Assembly: GCA_964439395.1 (NCBI GenBank)
Contig: CAYTNV010000006.1
Location: 46,161-110,160 of the forward strand
DNA length: 64,000 nucleotides
From: JAUUSJ01 sp964439395
Lineage (GTDB): Bacteria > Bacillota > Clostridia > Lachnospirales > Lachnospiraceae
Direction of reading: 5' to 3'
The notes below the pieces were generated by a model. The model worked only from the letters and a program-made list of their open reading frames with translations, ran no database searches and had not been told where the DNA came from. The first letter of the stretch is position 1; every line of letters begins with the position of its first letter. Position numbers and translations under genes: made by a program. Shown piece by piece: positions 35,845 through 45,159 of this stretch.

Positions 35845-35890
35845 AGAAGGCTGATTATAGTTATCAAAAGCTACATCAGCCTTCTTTTTT
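35845..35890 (+). terminator. Terminator of small gene, copy A
   Basis: AGAAGGCTGAT and its complement form an 11-bp stem followed by seven T. The stem base is preceded by an A run, so it may work in both directions. Confidence 0.85.
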
Positions 35891-36056
35891 TCTTTTCTCT
35901 TTCACATATCATCTATAAAGTTTTTTCATACTACAAAAAGGGATATTACAAAACTAACTTACATTAATCCAATAACATCCCTAAATATACAAACTCAACC
36001 TTTAAACAACAAATCAACCAACAAATATATCAAAGAGTTGAGTTTATACCTAAAAA

Positions 36057-37436
36057 TTATTGCTCCACGTCATGTTTCGCTGCCATTTTCTCTTTCATCT
36101 TAGCAATTTCAGGAAAATATTTTTTCAATGGATAAAAAAGCATAATTACTAGAATCAAGATTGATACCACAGCTGGAATAAGAAAACGGAGCAAATTGCA
36201 TGCCATGACCGCAGTTTCAGGCTGTTCTAATGCAAACTCTGTGGAAAACCCAAATATGGCAAGGACAGCAAGAATGCCAGAATTAGTAATCGTAGATCCA
36301 CATTTGAAGGAAAAACCTTTTACAGAAGCGATAACGGCATTCAGCTGCTTTCCTTCTTTCAAAAGGATAAAATCAATCGTATCATTTACTAAAACATTTG
36401 TCAGCGCATTTACCATAGCGCCCACTGCGGTTGCAACAAAGGACAGCACTGCACAGTACATAAAGTCCATTTTACCTGTGAAAAATAATAGAATGTACAG
36501 AGCAATTGTAAAAATCTGAGATACAATAATTGCTCGATAACCTGTCTTAAATTTCTTTAAAAAAATCGGCATCATAATAACCATAGATACTAAAGCACCC
36601 ATAGATACAAATAACATATACTGAGATATTAAATCTGGACGTCCCAAATAATACATTACATAATAAACAGATGATGAGAACATAAATCCATAACTTACAG
36701 ATGATGCACACCATACAATGACAACTGGCCAAATCTCCCAGTGACGAAATACAAATATCAATTGTTTTAACCCACCGTTTTCCTTATCCTTTGGCAAAAT
36801 ATAACGCTCCTCAGAGGTTTTGAACATAATCCAAAAAGAAATAAGTGTTAAAACAGCATATGTAACCATCAAATTTCGATAACTGCCAAAGATTTCAACA
36901 AGTTGGTTAGAAAAAGAAGATGCGACTGTAAAAGCGATTGCACAAATACCCGCACCTTTTGCAATCGCGTCATTACGTTCTTCATCGTTTAAAGTCATAG
37001 CTGGAAGAATGGCGGACTGTGGCATAGAATAAGCAGTCACAATCATCCCATAAAACATATAAGTAATGCATACATAGACACATTTTGCTGTTACACTTCC
37101 CTGAATAAAGCTTGGATTAGAAAATAATAGAAACATATCTACCACCAAGAAAATAGGTGTAAATAAAAACCATGTACGATAACGTCCCCATTTTGGGTTG
37201 ACAGTATCGCATATAACACCCATAATCGGATCATTGATTGCATCCCAAAGGGAACAAATCAAAAGAATAATAGATAAATGTGCTGCTGTAATTCCAATTG
37301 TCTCCTGTACATACAGGGAGAAGTAGGTGGCGATTGTTGCAGAAATGGCCATTGCACCACCATTGACAGAGGTTGCCCAGGACCAAACAAACGGTTTGCT
37401 CAGTTCTTTCTTGAACACTGTTTTTTTCTCGTTCAT
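36057..37436 (-). CDS. GPH-family sugar:cation symporter
   Basis: A 459-residue 12-TM carrier, closely related along its whole length to the one at 19597 (shared SLYVQE.IGITAA.LSIILL, DAINDPIMGVICD and RWGRYRTWFLF). The start at 37436 is supported by AAAAGGAG. It is divergent from an AraC gene and forms a sub-cluster with the permuted GH3 enzyme, so it probably imports that enzyme's substrate. It carries a different upstream motif (37550) from its paralogue, indicating separate control after duplication. Confidence 0.9.
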   Translation of the reverse strand: MNEKKTVFKKELSKPFVWSWATSVNGGAMAISATIATYFSLYVQETIGITAAHLSIILLICSLWDAINDPIMGVICDTVNPKWGRYRTWFLFTPIFLVVDMFLLFSNPSFIQGSVTAKCVYVCITYMFYGMIVTAYSMPQSAILPAMTLNDEERNDAIAKGAGICAIAFTVASSFSNQLVEIFGSYRNLMVTYAVLTLISFWIMFKTSEERYILPKDKENGGLKQLIFVFRHWEIWPVVIVWCASSVSYGFMFSSSVYYVMYYLGRPDLISQYMLFVSMGALVSMVIMMPIFLKKFKTGYRAIIVSQIFTIALYILLFFTGKMDFMYCAVLSFVATAVGAMVNALTNVLVNDTIDFILLKEGKQLNAVIASVKGFSFKCGSTITNSGILAVLAIFGFSTEFALEQPETAVMACNLLRFLIPAVVSILILVIMLFYPLKKYFPEIAKMKEKMAAKHDVEQ

Positions 37437-37663
37437 TTTTTTCTCCTTTTCTCTTTTCATGTATTTTTCAGGCATTCACAATACTGCCTTTATGAAAGTA
37501 AATTTATTATAAAAATTACTCCTCTTTTTTTTAAGAACTAATGCCAAGGAAAAATCGTCTTTTTCCCTGTTTTGTTTTGACTTAAATCCATTGTATGATA
37601 TATTAATAATAAATATTAGTAAAACAAAAAATAATTTATTATCCTTAAAGAGGAGGTTTCACC
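37437..37663. promoter_or_regulatory. Divergent control region of symporter and AraC
   Basis: The near-palindromic block AAAAATCGTCTTTTT (37550-37564) recurs in inverse orientation at 38797 upstream of the permuted GH3 gene. Towards the AraC gene a promoter reads TTGACT (37577-37582), 16-bp spacer, TATATT (37599-37604); AGAGGAGG precedes its ATG. Confidence 0.6.
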
Positions 37664-38791
37664 ATGGAACAATGTATAGAAAACGAACCATTATTTACAA
37701 TTGAACAACTAGAGCAATATTTACACCTATTTACAGATTATGAAATTGCAGCCTTAAATCATTATCTAACAAAAGATAATTTTTTATTGCCAGAAGAGAC
37801 ACCGAGGGAACTAATGACTACATTTTCTCTTCTTCCAACAGATATCCGTAACGCAAATGCAGATGCTTTCCTTCATTCAGAACGACATTCCTTTTTTTTT
37901 CTGGCAAACCAAAAATTATTTTTAGAACACGAATATTTCTCACCAGACTGCGATATTTATATCCACACACAGCCTAGATATACAAGCTCTCCAATGCAAT
38001 CTCATTTATTTTTTGAAGTCTGTTGCCAATATACGGAATACAGTATTTTTGAATTTCCAGAAAACGGAAAGATCCGAAAAATCCATCTTCATGCTGGTGA
38101 TTTTTTATTTCTACCTCCCGAACAGCCACATAAGGTCACTGTTAATTCAAATAGTATTCTACTAAACATTGGTATTAGAAAAAGTACATTTACACAGGCT
38201 TTTTCACATAATATCCCTGAAGACTCAGCTATTGGTAACTTTTTCTCTAATATATTTGAAACAGACAAAGAAAAACGCTATATTCTTTTTCGAACGAATA
38301 AACATCCCATTGTCTGGGGCTCCCTACAAAATCTGATGAGAATCTACTGCACACCTTCTCTTTACTCAAAAAATGCAATGAATTTACAACTTAGCCTGAT
38401 GTTTTTGAACCTTCTACAATATTTTAGCCATAGTACAAAATTAGCTTACAGCAGTGGCAGTCTTGCCAACAGAATTTCCCGTATTATGTCCTATGTAGAA
38501 AACCATTATACAGAGATAACTTTGCAAGATATCGCCAAAAAATTTGGCTACACACCAGATTATCTAAACCAAACCTTTAAATCTGTTACCTGCCATACTC
38601 TGGGGGAAACACTTCTTAATTTGAAAATGCAAAAAGCCCGCACTCTCCTTTTAAACAGTGATATGTCCGTTGACACAATCAGTGAATATCTGGGCTATAA
38701 AAATGCGACAAATATGATTCGAAATTTTAAAAAATATTATGGCACGACTCCCGCACAGTATCGAAAATCAAATAAAAAAATTTTAAAATAA
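37664..38791 (+). CDS. AraC-family transcriptional regulator with cupin sensor
   Basis: A 375-residue regulator, paralogous to that at 16666. The cupin region spans about 100-175 (SHLFFEVCCQYTEYS, then HAGDFLFLPPEQPHKVTVN). The shared stretch GIRKSTF follows. The C-terminal AraC domain (about 268-370) contains LQDIAKKFGYTPDYLNQTF and VDTISEYLGYKNATNMIRNF. GAGGAGG lies 8 nt before the ATG. It is flanked by the symporter (divergent) and the permuted GH3 (downstream), both of which carry the AAAAAGACGATTTTT block, its probable target. Confidence 0.92.
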   Translation: MEQCIENEPLFTIEQLEQYLHLFTDYEIAALNHYLTKDNFLLPEETPRELMTTFSLLPTDIRNANADAFLHSERHSFFFLANQKLFLEHEYFSPDCDIYIHTQPRYTSSPMQSHLFFEVCCQYTEYSIFEFPENGKIRKIHLHAGDFLFLPPEQPHKVTVNSNSILLNIGIRKSTFTQAFSHNIPEDSAIGNFFSNIFETDKEKRYILFRTNKHPIVWGSLQNLMRIYCTPSLYSKNAMNLQLSLMFLNLLQYFSHSTKLAYSSGSLANRISRIMSYVENHYTEITLQDIAKKFGYTPDYLNQTFKSVTCHTLGETLLNLKMQKARTLLLNSDMSVDTISEYLGYKNATNMIRNFKKYYGTTPAQYRKSNKKILK

Positions 38792-38796
38792 CTAGC

Positions 38797-38812
38797 AAAA
38801 AGACGATTTTTT
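38797..38812 (+). promoter_or_regulatory. Second copy of the AAAAAGACGATTTTT block
   Basis: It lies just after the AraC stop and about 150 bp before the permuted GH3 start, and matches the block at 37550 read towards the symporter. It is a candidate operator for the AraC protein at 37664. Confidence 0.5.
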
Positions 38813-38875
38813 CATGATGTAAGATATAGAAATCTACTATTTTCAATGTTAAAGTATTGCTATCAAAAACCACAT

Positions 38876-38914
38876 AATTATTCCATTGACTATGGAATAA
38901 TTAGACATTAATTA
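38876..38914 (+). promoter_or_regulatory. Palindrome overlapping a TTGACT promoter box
   Basis: AATTATTCCAT and its exact complement (38876-38886, 38892-38902) enclose five bases; TTGACT (38886-38891) overlaps the loop, with a weak -10 (TAATTA) at 38909. It could be an operator over the GH3 promoter or a terminator of the AraC gene without a U run. Confidence 0.5.
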
Positions 38915-38961
38915 AGGATTTATTCCAAATAATATTCATTATGATTAAGGAGGATAAAAAA

Positions 38962-41628
38962 ATGGGAATGTTTGATCAGATTCCACATGGAAAAAAAGAT
39001 GCACCCGTATTGATTGCAATGCGTACACCAGAAGTAGATAAAGACGATGTAGATGGTGCAGAATATATGTTAGATCATAAACTAGAAGGCTGTTTCTGCT
39101 TTTTTTGCACCAAAGAAATCGGCAGTATAGACGAAGCCGAGGCAACATTAAATGATGAAAAAAAGCTCCCAATATTTAATGGTATCTGCCAACTTGGTCC
39201 ATTTTTTGAAACAGTTGTAGGAGTACGTATACAACCATATCTGACAGAATATGACAAAGACTATACACTATTTATTAAAGGAATTCTCGACACAGATGGA
39301 AACTATATGGCTCCGATGAAATATATAATCCATACAATTCCAAAATCATTACCAGACTCCAAATACGCAAACCGAGATTTAATAACTCTAGATGTAGCCA
39401 GAGAAGGCATGGTATTAATGAAAAACGAGGGAGCAATTTTACCATTATGTAAAAATGCAAAAGTCAATATATTTGGCAGTGGCTTCGCTAAATTCCGTCT
39501 TGGCGCATCAGGAGCGGGACGTATCAATCCACGCTACTCTATCCGTCTATTTGACGGTATTGAAATGTATAGTTCCCTTAAAATTAATCCAGAACTAAAA
39601 AATTATTACTCTGTTGCTACAGATGCATTACCAAAAGAACAAATTCTGGATACCGCCGAAAAATGGTCAGACATTGCCCTGATTGCATTAACTAGGGGAA
39701 CTAGCGAAAATTTTGATAATCTGGCATTGCCAGGAGAATTTTATCTCACTGAAGATGAGGAAAATCTTATCGCTGAAGTCAGCAGACGTTTTAACAAAAC
39801 TATCCTTCTACTAAACACAGGCTATCCTATAGATGTCCGCTGTGCAGAAAGATATGACATCAAAGCTGTTCTCTGGACTGGACTTTGTGGCATGAATGGT
39901 GGTCGTGCAGTGGCAGAAATTTTAGAGGGCATTATCAATCCATCTGGAAAACTGCCGGACACTTGGACAAAGACCTGGGAAGAAATTCCTTCCTCGAAAA
40001 ACTTCTACCAACCAGCAAGTTTTCATGAAAGAATCAACGGAAGTTGTAAAAATTATATTACTACCGTTTATGAAGAAGGTCTATATGTGGGCTACCGTTA
40101 TTATGATACCTTTGAAAAAGAAGCCGCCTATAGCTTCGGTTCTGGCTTAAGTTATACCAATTTTAATATTACATATAACGTACAAAACTGGATACATCCA
40201 GACACTCTAGATGCTGTTGCCCTTACTGTGACCGCCAAGATTACCAATACTGGTAAAGTTGCTGGTAAGGAAACAATTCAGCTTTATATGGGCATACCAG
40301 AAGGCAAGCTAGAACAACCAAAACGTCGTCTCGTTGCCTTTTCTAAAACAAAATTGCTTGTCCCAGGTGAAACACAAAAACTTGTACTCACTGTGACTGG
40401 ACGACAAATCGCTTCCTTTGACATTGCACAAGCTGCATGGATTACAGAGTCAGGTGAATGGAAGTTATACGCTGGCTCCTCCCTCTCAGATAGTAAAATA
40501 ATTAAAACAAAATATCAAACGAAAGAAAAGCTCTTACTCCAAAGCAAAAACTATATGACACCACCAGAAGGATTTGACTTTACTACTCTATCTAAGAAGA
40601 ACCCCAAAGAAACCTATCCTAAGGGGACCCTAAGTGGAATGACAGGTGTAAATTATATCACTCCTAAATACCAACAAGTAATCCAAAACGAGAAATATCC
40701 TCTAACCTCCATTTCGCCTGAAAACATTATCACCTGGGAAAATGCTTTAAAAGCTGATAAAATTCCAGAAGAATTTGTTACACAAATGACCGATTTTGAA
40801 CTTGCCCGCTTCTGTGTCTGTGCCAAAAATGGCTGGGGTATGGAGGAAAAAGGTGAAGCTGGACGCATTTTCGTTTCCAGTAAATATGGCACACCAGAAT
40901 TTGCCGTGGCAGACGGAAATAACGGTGTAAATCTCGTCGAAAAGAATATTGGTTTTCCTACTTCTGTAACTGTATGCGCCACTTTCAATGAAAAACTAGC
41001 TTATGCTGTCGGCACTGCCATTGCCGAGGAAGCAAAAGAAAAAGAAATACAGATGATTCTAGCTCCAGCTGCAAATCTACATAGAAATCCCCTAGGTGGA
41101 AGAAATGCTGAGTATTTCAGCGAAGACCCATTCCTCGCTGGACGCATGTGCGGTCAGCAAAGCAAAGGTCTCGAAGATCACGGCATAGCTAGCAATATGA
41201 AACATATTCTCGCCAATAACTGCGAATCTTCTCGTCTCAGAAACAACAGTATCATCGACGAGAGAACAGTCCGTGAGTTATACCTAAAAGTTTTTGAGGA
41301 AGCCTTTATTGTAAACAAACCAGCATCTTTAATGACCTCCTATAATGCAATTAATAGTATTTACGGTGCAGAACATGCAGAAATGCTACAAGGTATCTTC
41401 ATCGAAGAATTTGGATTTGATGGCTTTATCATGACTGATTGGACCTCCATTGATACTTGCGATATCATAGATGCAATCGCTGCTGGAAATGGATGGATTA
41501 CTCCTGGAGGTATGGAAGATAGTCTTCCAAATCAAATTATTGAAGGTATCGCCCAAAAACGTATCGACCGTAAACGTATTGAAAAAAGCGTTTACCGTAT
41601 GATGAATATTATGAAAAAATACACTTAA
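38962..41628 (+). CDS. GH3 beta-glucosidase with permuted domain order
   Basis: An 888-residue GH3 enzyme in which the usual C-terminal domains come first. Residues 1-135 are an unassigned N-terminal domain. About 140-345 is the alpha/beta sandwich (REGMVLMKNEGAILPL, NPSGKLPDTW). About 375-510 is the FN3 domain (YVGYRYYDTF, FGSGLSYTNF). The TIM barrel comes last (about 600-888), with ADGNNGVNL, GGRNAEYFSEDPFLAG, MKHILANNCES and nucleophile D826 in IMTDWTSI. Such swapped order is known for beta-glucosidases of Butyrivibrio fibrisolvens and Ruminococcus albus. The start is placed at 38962 because AAGGAGG lies between it and an earlier ATG. No signal peptide is present. Confidence 0.92.
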   Translation: MGMFDQIPHGKKDAPVLIAMRTPEVDKDDVDGAEYMLDHKLEGCFCFFCTKEIGSIDEAEATLNDEKKLPIFNGICQLGPFFETVVGVRIQPYLTEYDKDYTLFIKGILDTDGNYMAPMKYIIHTIPKSLPDSKYANRDLITLDVAREGMVLMKNEGAILPLCKNAKVNIFGSGFAKFRLGASGAGRINPRYSIRLFDGIEMYSSLKINPELKNYYSVATDALPKEQILDTAEKWSDIALIALTRGTSENFDNLALPGEFYLTEDEENLIAEVSRRFNKTILLLNTGYPIDVRCAERYDIKAVLWTGLCGMNGGRAVAEILEGIINPSGKLPDTWTKTWEEIPSSKNFYQPASFHERINGSCKNYITTVYEEGLYVGYRYYDTFEKEAAYSFGSGLSYTNFNITYNVQNWIHPDTLDAVALTVTAKITNTGKVAGKETIQLYMGIPEGKLEQPKRRLVAFSKTKLLVPGETQKLVLTVTGRQIASFDIAQAAWITESGEWKLYAGSSLSDSKIIKTKYQTKEKLLLQSKNYMTPPEGFDFTTLSKKNPKETYPKGTLSGMTGVNYITPKYQQVIQNEKYPLTSISPENIITWENALKADKIPEEFVTQMTDFELARFCVCAKNGWGMEEKGEAGRIFVSSKYGTPEFAVADGNNGVNLVEKNIGFPTSVTVCATFNEKLAYAVGTAIAEEAKEKEIQMILAPAANLHRNPLGGRNAEYFSEDPFLAGRMCGQQSKGLEDHGIASNMKHILANNCESSRLRNNSIIDERTVRELYLKVFEEAFIVNKPASLMTSYNAINSIYGAEHAEMLQGIFIEEFGFDGFIMTDWTSIDTCDIIDAIAAGNGWITPGGMEDSLPNQIIEGIAQKRIDRKRIEKSVYRMMNIMKKYT

Positions 41629-41794
41629 TGAAACAATGCCGCATATATTTTTTTATAATAATATAATATAATAAAAAATCAATATCGCCTTAAAACAAGT
41701 CAAATTTCTCCCTATTTTTTCCGAATAAAACGAAGTATGATAATACACGTAAACAAGATAATAATTAATTCAAGAAAAGAAAAGGAGATATATT

Positions 41795-41974
41795 ATGGCA
41801 ACAACTGTATTTCATGTAAATGAACAGGCATTTAGAGCAACAGAAAGAGGAGAATCATTTTTTGATAAATATATAAAAACATTTAAAGAGTATCAGGCAA
41901 GTATTATCTGTGGAATTCTCTCAATGAATGGAAACACAAACGCTACTTCTCTTTACAGAATGCTCGCAAAATAA
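41795..41974 (+). CDS. Small protein of 59 residues, unknown function, copy B
   Basis: It encodes the same 59 residues as copy A at 35628, with the same ribosome site, -10 element and terminator. Here it stands between the permuted GH3 gene and an AraC gene, all on the plus strand. Its own terminator (42012-42056) isolates it from the AraC gene. Function unknown; see copy A. Confidence 0.75.
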   Translation: MATTVFHVNEQAFRATERGESFFDKYIKTFKEYQASIICGILSMNGNTNATSLYRMLAK

Positions 41975-42011
41975 TATGAATATACAAATAGACGAAAACA
42001 AGAGAAAAAAA

Positions 42012-42056
42012 AGAAGGCTGATTATAGTTATCAAAAACTACATCAGCCTTCTTTTT
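42012..42056 (+). terminator. Terminator of small gene, copy B
   Basis: The same 11-bp AGAAGGCTGAT stem as copy A, followed by six T. Confidence 0.85.
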
Positions 42057-42122
42057 TCTCTTGAAATAATATAAAATATAACCTATTATAATGATAAATC
42101 AATACAAAAGGAGTTTTTTGTT

Positions 42123-42965
42123 ATGAACAAGGCCTATTACGAAGTACTTCAAAAACCCACTAATTTTGCTATTTCCTTCTCTTATCATACAATGCCCGGA
42201 GGCTATCATCCCTTTCACTGGCATGAAGAGTTAGAACTTCTTTATCCACTAAACGGAGCAACTGATATTATAATAGATAATAAAAAATATAAATTACCTA
42301 ATAAACAGCTTATGGTCATAGAATCTTGTAAAATACATAGCACCTATTCACATACTTCCCCTTGCATGTTTTTATGTATTCATATTTCAAAAAAGCATTT
42401 GCAGCAATATTTTCCCGATATCGAATTATATGAAATTCATTGTAATCCTAACGAAATTGAGGATGCTCTCTTTATACCTTATCTAGAAATTTGTAAAATG
42501 CTAGAGACATTAACCCGACTCTATATTAAGGATGTCATCGCATTTCGATTAGAAGCAGAAGGAATTATCCTACAAATATTAGCTCGTCTAATACGACAGT
42601 TTTCCACGAATTCTACTCCTCAACTTTCAACAAACGATATTCTAAGTCGAAAACGTATACGCCAAATTATTTCCTATGTAGAAGAACATTTCCGAGAACC
42701 AATCTCTCTATCTGATGTCTCTGAAAGTCTAGGATTAGGAAAAGAATATTTTTGCCGATTTTTCAAAAAAAATATGGGGATTTCTTTTTTAACTTACTTA
42801 AATGAAATTCGTCTAACACATATATATCAAGATTTAGTAAATACAGATTTACCTATTACAGAAATAATGGAGGCAAATGGTATCACAAATCAGAAAGTAT
42901 TCAATCGCAGCTTTAAAGAACTATATGGATGTACACCATCTGCAGTCAGAAAATCCCACTCATAG
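42123..42965 (+). CDS. AraC-family transcriptional regulator
   Basis: A 280-residue AraC protein of the compact class. The N-terminal cupin holds FHWHEELELLYPLNG (about 31-45), with histidines typical of the sugar-binding pocket. The C-terminal domain (about 178-278) has LSDVSESLGLGKEYFCRFF and ITEIMEANGITNQKVFNRSF. AAAAGGAG lies upstream of the ATG. It follows the second small-protein unit and has no gene downstream in its direction for 430 bp. Its target is not evident; the small-protein promoters or the GH3 gene are candidates. Confidence 0.9.
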   Translation: MNKAYYEVLQKPTNFAISFSYHTMPGGYHPFHWHEELELLYPLNGATDIIIDNKKYKLPNKQLMVIESCKIHSTYSHTSPCMFLCIHISKKHLQQYFPDIELYEIHCNPNEIEDALFIPYLEICKMLETLTRLYIKDVIAFRLEAEGIILQILARLIRQFSTNSTPQLSTNDILSRKRIRQIISYVEEHFREPISLSDVSESLGLGKEYFCRFFKKNMGISFLTYLNEIRLTHIYQDLVNTDLPITEIMEANGITNQKVFNRSFKELYGCTPSAVRKSHS

Positions 42966-43399
42966 TAAATAATAAATTTTTTTATCTGCCATCTTAAAAG
43001 AACTGAGATTCTATTTACGGTTCCCTAGCCCTGCTTTATATTCCTATATACTTCGAAGGCCGGATACATCCGTCCAGCCTTCTTTAATAAAAAATAGTTT
43101 TATTTTTTTATTATTTCCTAAAAATCATAAGCTTTGTCTATGATTTTATATTTTCTTCTACAAAACAAATCATATCTTTCATAATAATTGAAATCCAGCA
43201 ATAATTCGATATTCAGTCGTTAGAATCTAAATTTTCTTTAAATATTACTAAAAATTTATTTATTTTTTTCAAAAATAATTGCCATACAGCGAAAAATATA
43301 GTATATTATTACTATAACTGTGCGAGACACCATTTTCTATCTTATGAAGTGGAGAAGCACTAAAAAAATTAACTTAGGAGAGATAAGGAGAGATTAAAC
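42966..43399. promoter_or_regulatory. Intergenic region with terminator and phosphoglucomutase promoter
   Basis: A GAAGGC-CGGAT hairpin at 43055-43085 followed by T-rich sequence ends the AraC transcript. The AT-rich remainder has no gene. The promoter of the next gene reads TTGCCA (43279-43284), 17-bp spacer, TATATT (43302-43307). Two GGAGAGA repeats stand before the ATG. Confidence 0.65.
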
Positions 43400-45082
43400 A
43401 TGTATCAAGAAGAGTATAAGCGCTGGCTGGCAGCTGATCTGGAAGATGCGGATTTGAAACCAGAATTATTAAAAATCGAAGGAAATGACGAGGAAATTAA
43501 AGATCGTTTTGCGGTAGCTTTAAAATTTGGTACGGCAGGACTTCGTGGTGTTCTTGGAGCAGGAACGAACCGCATGAATATTTACGTTGTACGTCAGGCT
43601 ACACAAGGACTTGCAAATTGGGTAAAAACACAGGGCGGTAATCAGACAGTAGCGATTAGTTACGATAGCCGTATTAAGAGTGATGTATTTGCAAAGACAG
43701 CAGCAGGTGTTCTTGCAGCAAATGGAATCAAAGTAAGAATCTATGATGCTCTAATGCCAGTACCAGCACTTTCCTTTGCTACTCGTTATTACGAATGCAA
43801 TGCAGGTATTATGGTAACAGCCTCTCATAATCCAGCAAAATATAATGGATATAAAGCATATGGTCCAGATGGATGCCAGATGACAGATGACGCAGCAGCC
43901 ATCGTATATGAAGAAATTCAAAAGACAGATATTTTGACAGGTGTAAACTATATGTCCTTCGCGGAAGGTGTAGAAGAAGGATTAATCCGTTTTGTAGGAG
44001 AGGATTGCAAGAAAGCTCTTTATGAGGCAATTGAATCTCGTCAAGTTCGCCCAGGTCTATGCAAAACAGCAGGACTAAAATTAGTATATAGTCCGTTAAA
44101 TGGTGCTGGACTTGTACCTGTAACACAAGTTTTAAAAGATATCGGAATTACAGATGTCACAATTGTTCCAGAACAAGAATATCCAAACGGCTATTTTACA
44201 ACATGTAGTTATCCAAACCCAGAAATCTTTGCAGCATTAGAAAAAGGTTTGGAATTGGCAAAAGAGACAGAGGCAGACTTAATGTTAGCTACAGACCCTG
44301 ATGCAGACCGCGTCGGTATCGCTATGAAGTGCCCAGATGGATCTTATGAGTTAGTAAGCGGAAATGAAGTAGGCGTATTACTCTTAGATTATATCTGTGC
44401 TGGACGTATCGAAAAAGGCACTATGCCAAACAATGCTGTAGCAGTAAAATCTATCGTATCTACACCATTGGCAGATGCAGTAGCAGAACATTACGGAATT
44501 GAGCTTCGCAGTGTTTTGACAGGATTTAAGTGGATTGGTGACCAGATTGCTCAGTTAGAACAAGCTGGAGAAGTAGATAGATTTATCTTTGGATTTGAAG
44601 AAAGCTACGGATATTTAGCTGGACCATATGTACGAGATAAAGATGCAATTATCGGATCTATGTTAATTTGTGAAATGGCTGCTTACTATAGAAGCATCGG
44701 AAGCTCCTTAAAGCAGAGAATGGAAGAAATCTACACAGAGTATGGTCGCTACTTAAACAAAGTAGATAGTTTTGAGTTCCCAGGACTTAGCGGAATGGAT
44801 AAGATGGCAGGAATTATGGAAAATCTTCGCAATAATCCACTATCAGAGATCGCAGGACATGCCGTTGAGAAAGTGACAGATTATCAGAATACAGAAGAAA
44901 CAGGACTTCCAGCTGCCAATGTATTACTTTATAAACTGGACGATGGTGAGACAGTTATCGTTCGTCCATCTGGAACAGAGCCTAAGATTAAACTTTACTT
45001 TACAACACTTGGAAAAGATTTGGATGAGGCACAGGCAAATAAAGATAAATTAGCTGAGGCATTAAAACCAATTCTTGCATAA
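43400..45082 (+). CDS. pgcA: Alpha-phosphoglucomutase / phosphomannomutase family
   Basis: A 560-residue alpha-D-phosphohexomutase, interconverting alpha-glucose 1-phosphate and glucose 6-phosphate (mannose phosphates in some members). Four domain motifs are in order: phosphoserine loop VTASHNPAKYNG (139-150, S142), metal loop DPDADRVGIA, sugar loop FGFEESYGYLAG and phosphate loop VRPSGTEPKIKLYF near the C-terminus. Length is that of the large bacterial PgcA type. It is monocistronic with its own promoter and terminator. It complements PgmB, which handles the beta anomer. Codon choice is richer in GCA/GGA than in the neighbours, consistent with high expression. Confidence 0.93.
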   Translation: MYQEEYKRWLAADLEDADLKPELLKIEGNDEEIKDRFAVALKFGTAGLRGVLGAGTNRMNIYVVRQATQGLANWVKTQGGNQTVAISYDSRIKSDVFAKTAAGVLAANGIKVRIYDALMPVPALSFATRYYECNAGIMVTASHNPAKYNGYKAYGPDGCQMTDDAAAIVYEEIQKTDILTGVNYMSFAEGVEEGLIRFVGEDCKKALYEAIESRQVRPGLCKTAGLKLVYSPLNGAGLVPVTQVLKDIGITDVTIVPEQEYPNGYFTTCSYPNPEIFAALEKGLELAKETEADLMLATDPDADRVGIAMKCPDGSYELVSGNEVGVLLLDYICAGRIEKGTMPNNAVAVKSIVSTPLADAVAEHYGIELRSVLTGFKWIGDQIAQLEQAGEVDRFIFGFEESYGYLAGPYVRDKDAIIGSMLICEMAAYYRSIGSSLKQRMEEIYTEYGRYLNKVDSFEFPGLSGMDKMAGIMENLRNNPLSEIAGHAVEKVTDYQNTEETGLPAANVLLYKLDDGETVIVRPSGTEPKIKLYFTTLGKDLDEAQANKDKLAEALKPILA

Positions 45083-45109
45083 TAGTGACTGACAAAACAT
45101 AATAAAATA

Positions 45110-45154
45110 ACGAAAAAGGCACTGAGAAGATAAACTTCTCTATGCCTTTTTCGT
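45110..45154. terminator. Terminator of phosphoglucomutase gene
   Basis: ACGAAAAAGGCA and complement enclose a second small stem GAGAA-TTCTC; the T-rich arm is followed by TTTTCTT. Confidence 0.85.
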
Positions 45155-45159
45155 TTTCT

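Larger units (their letters stand above)
35506..35890 (+). repeat. 385-bp direct repeat, copy A
   Basis: This segment recurs at 41673-42056. Over about 384 aligned bases I see one substitution (G at 35870, A at 42037) plus one base in the terminal T run. It contains a promoter-like region, a 59-codon gene and a terminator, so the repeat is a complete transcription unit. The two copies flank the symporter/AraC/GH3 sub-cluster. Confidence 0.95.
41673..42056 (+). repeat. 385-bp direct repeat, copy B
   Basis: Same unit as 35506-35890, offset 6167 bp, one substitution inside the terminator loop and one T fewer at the end. It begins 44 bp after the permuted GH3 stop and ends 66 bp before the next AraC gene. 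Confidence 0.95.

Noticed and set aside
35506..42056. Reading the two 385-bp repeats as ends of a composite transposon
   Set aside because: The repeats contain no transposase and no terminal inverted repeats, and I found no target duplication; duplication of a small gene unit explains them better, although recombination between them is possible.
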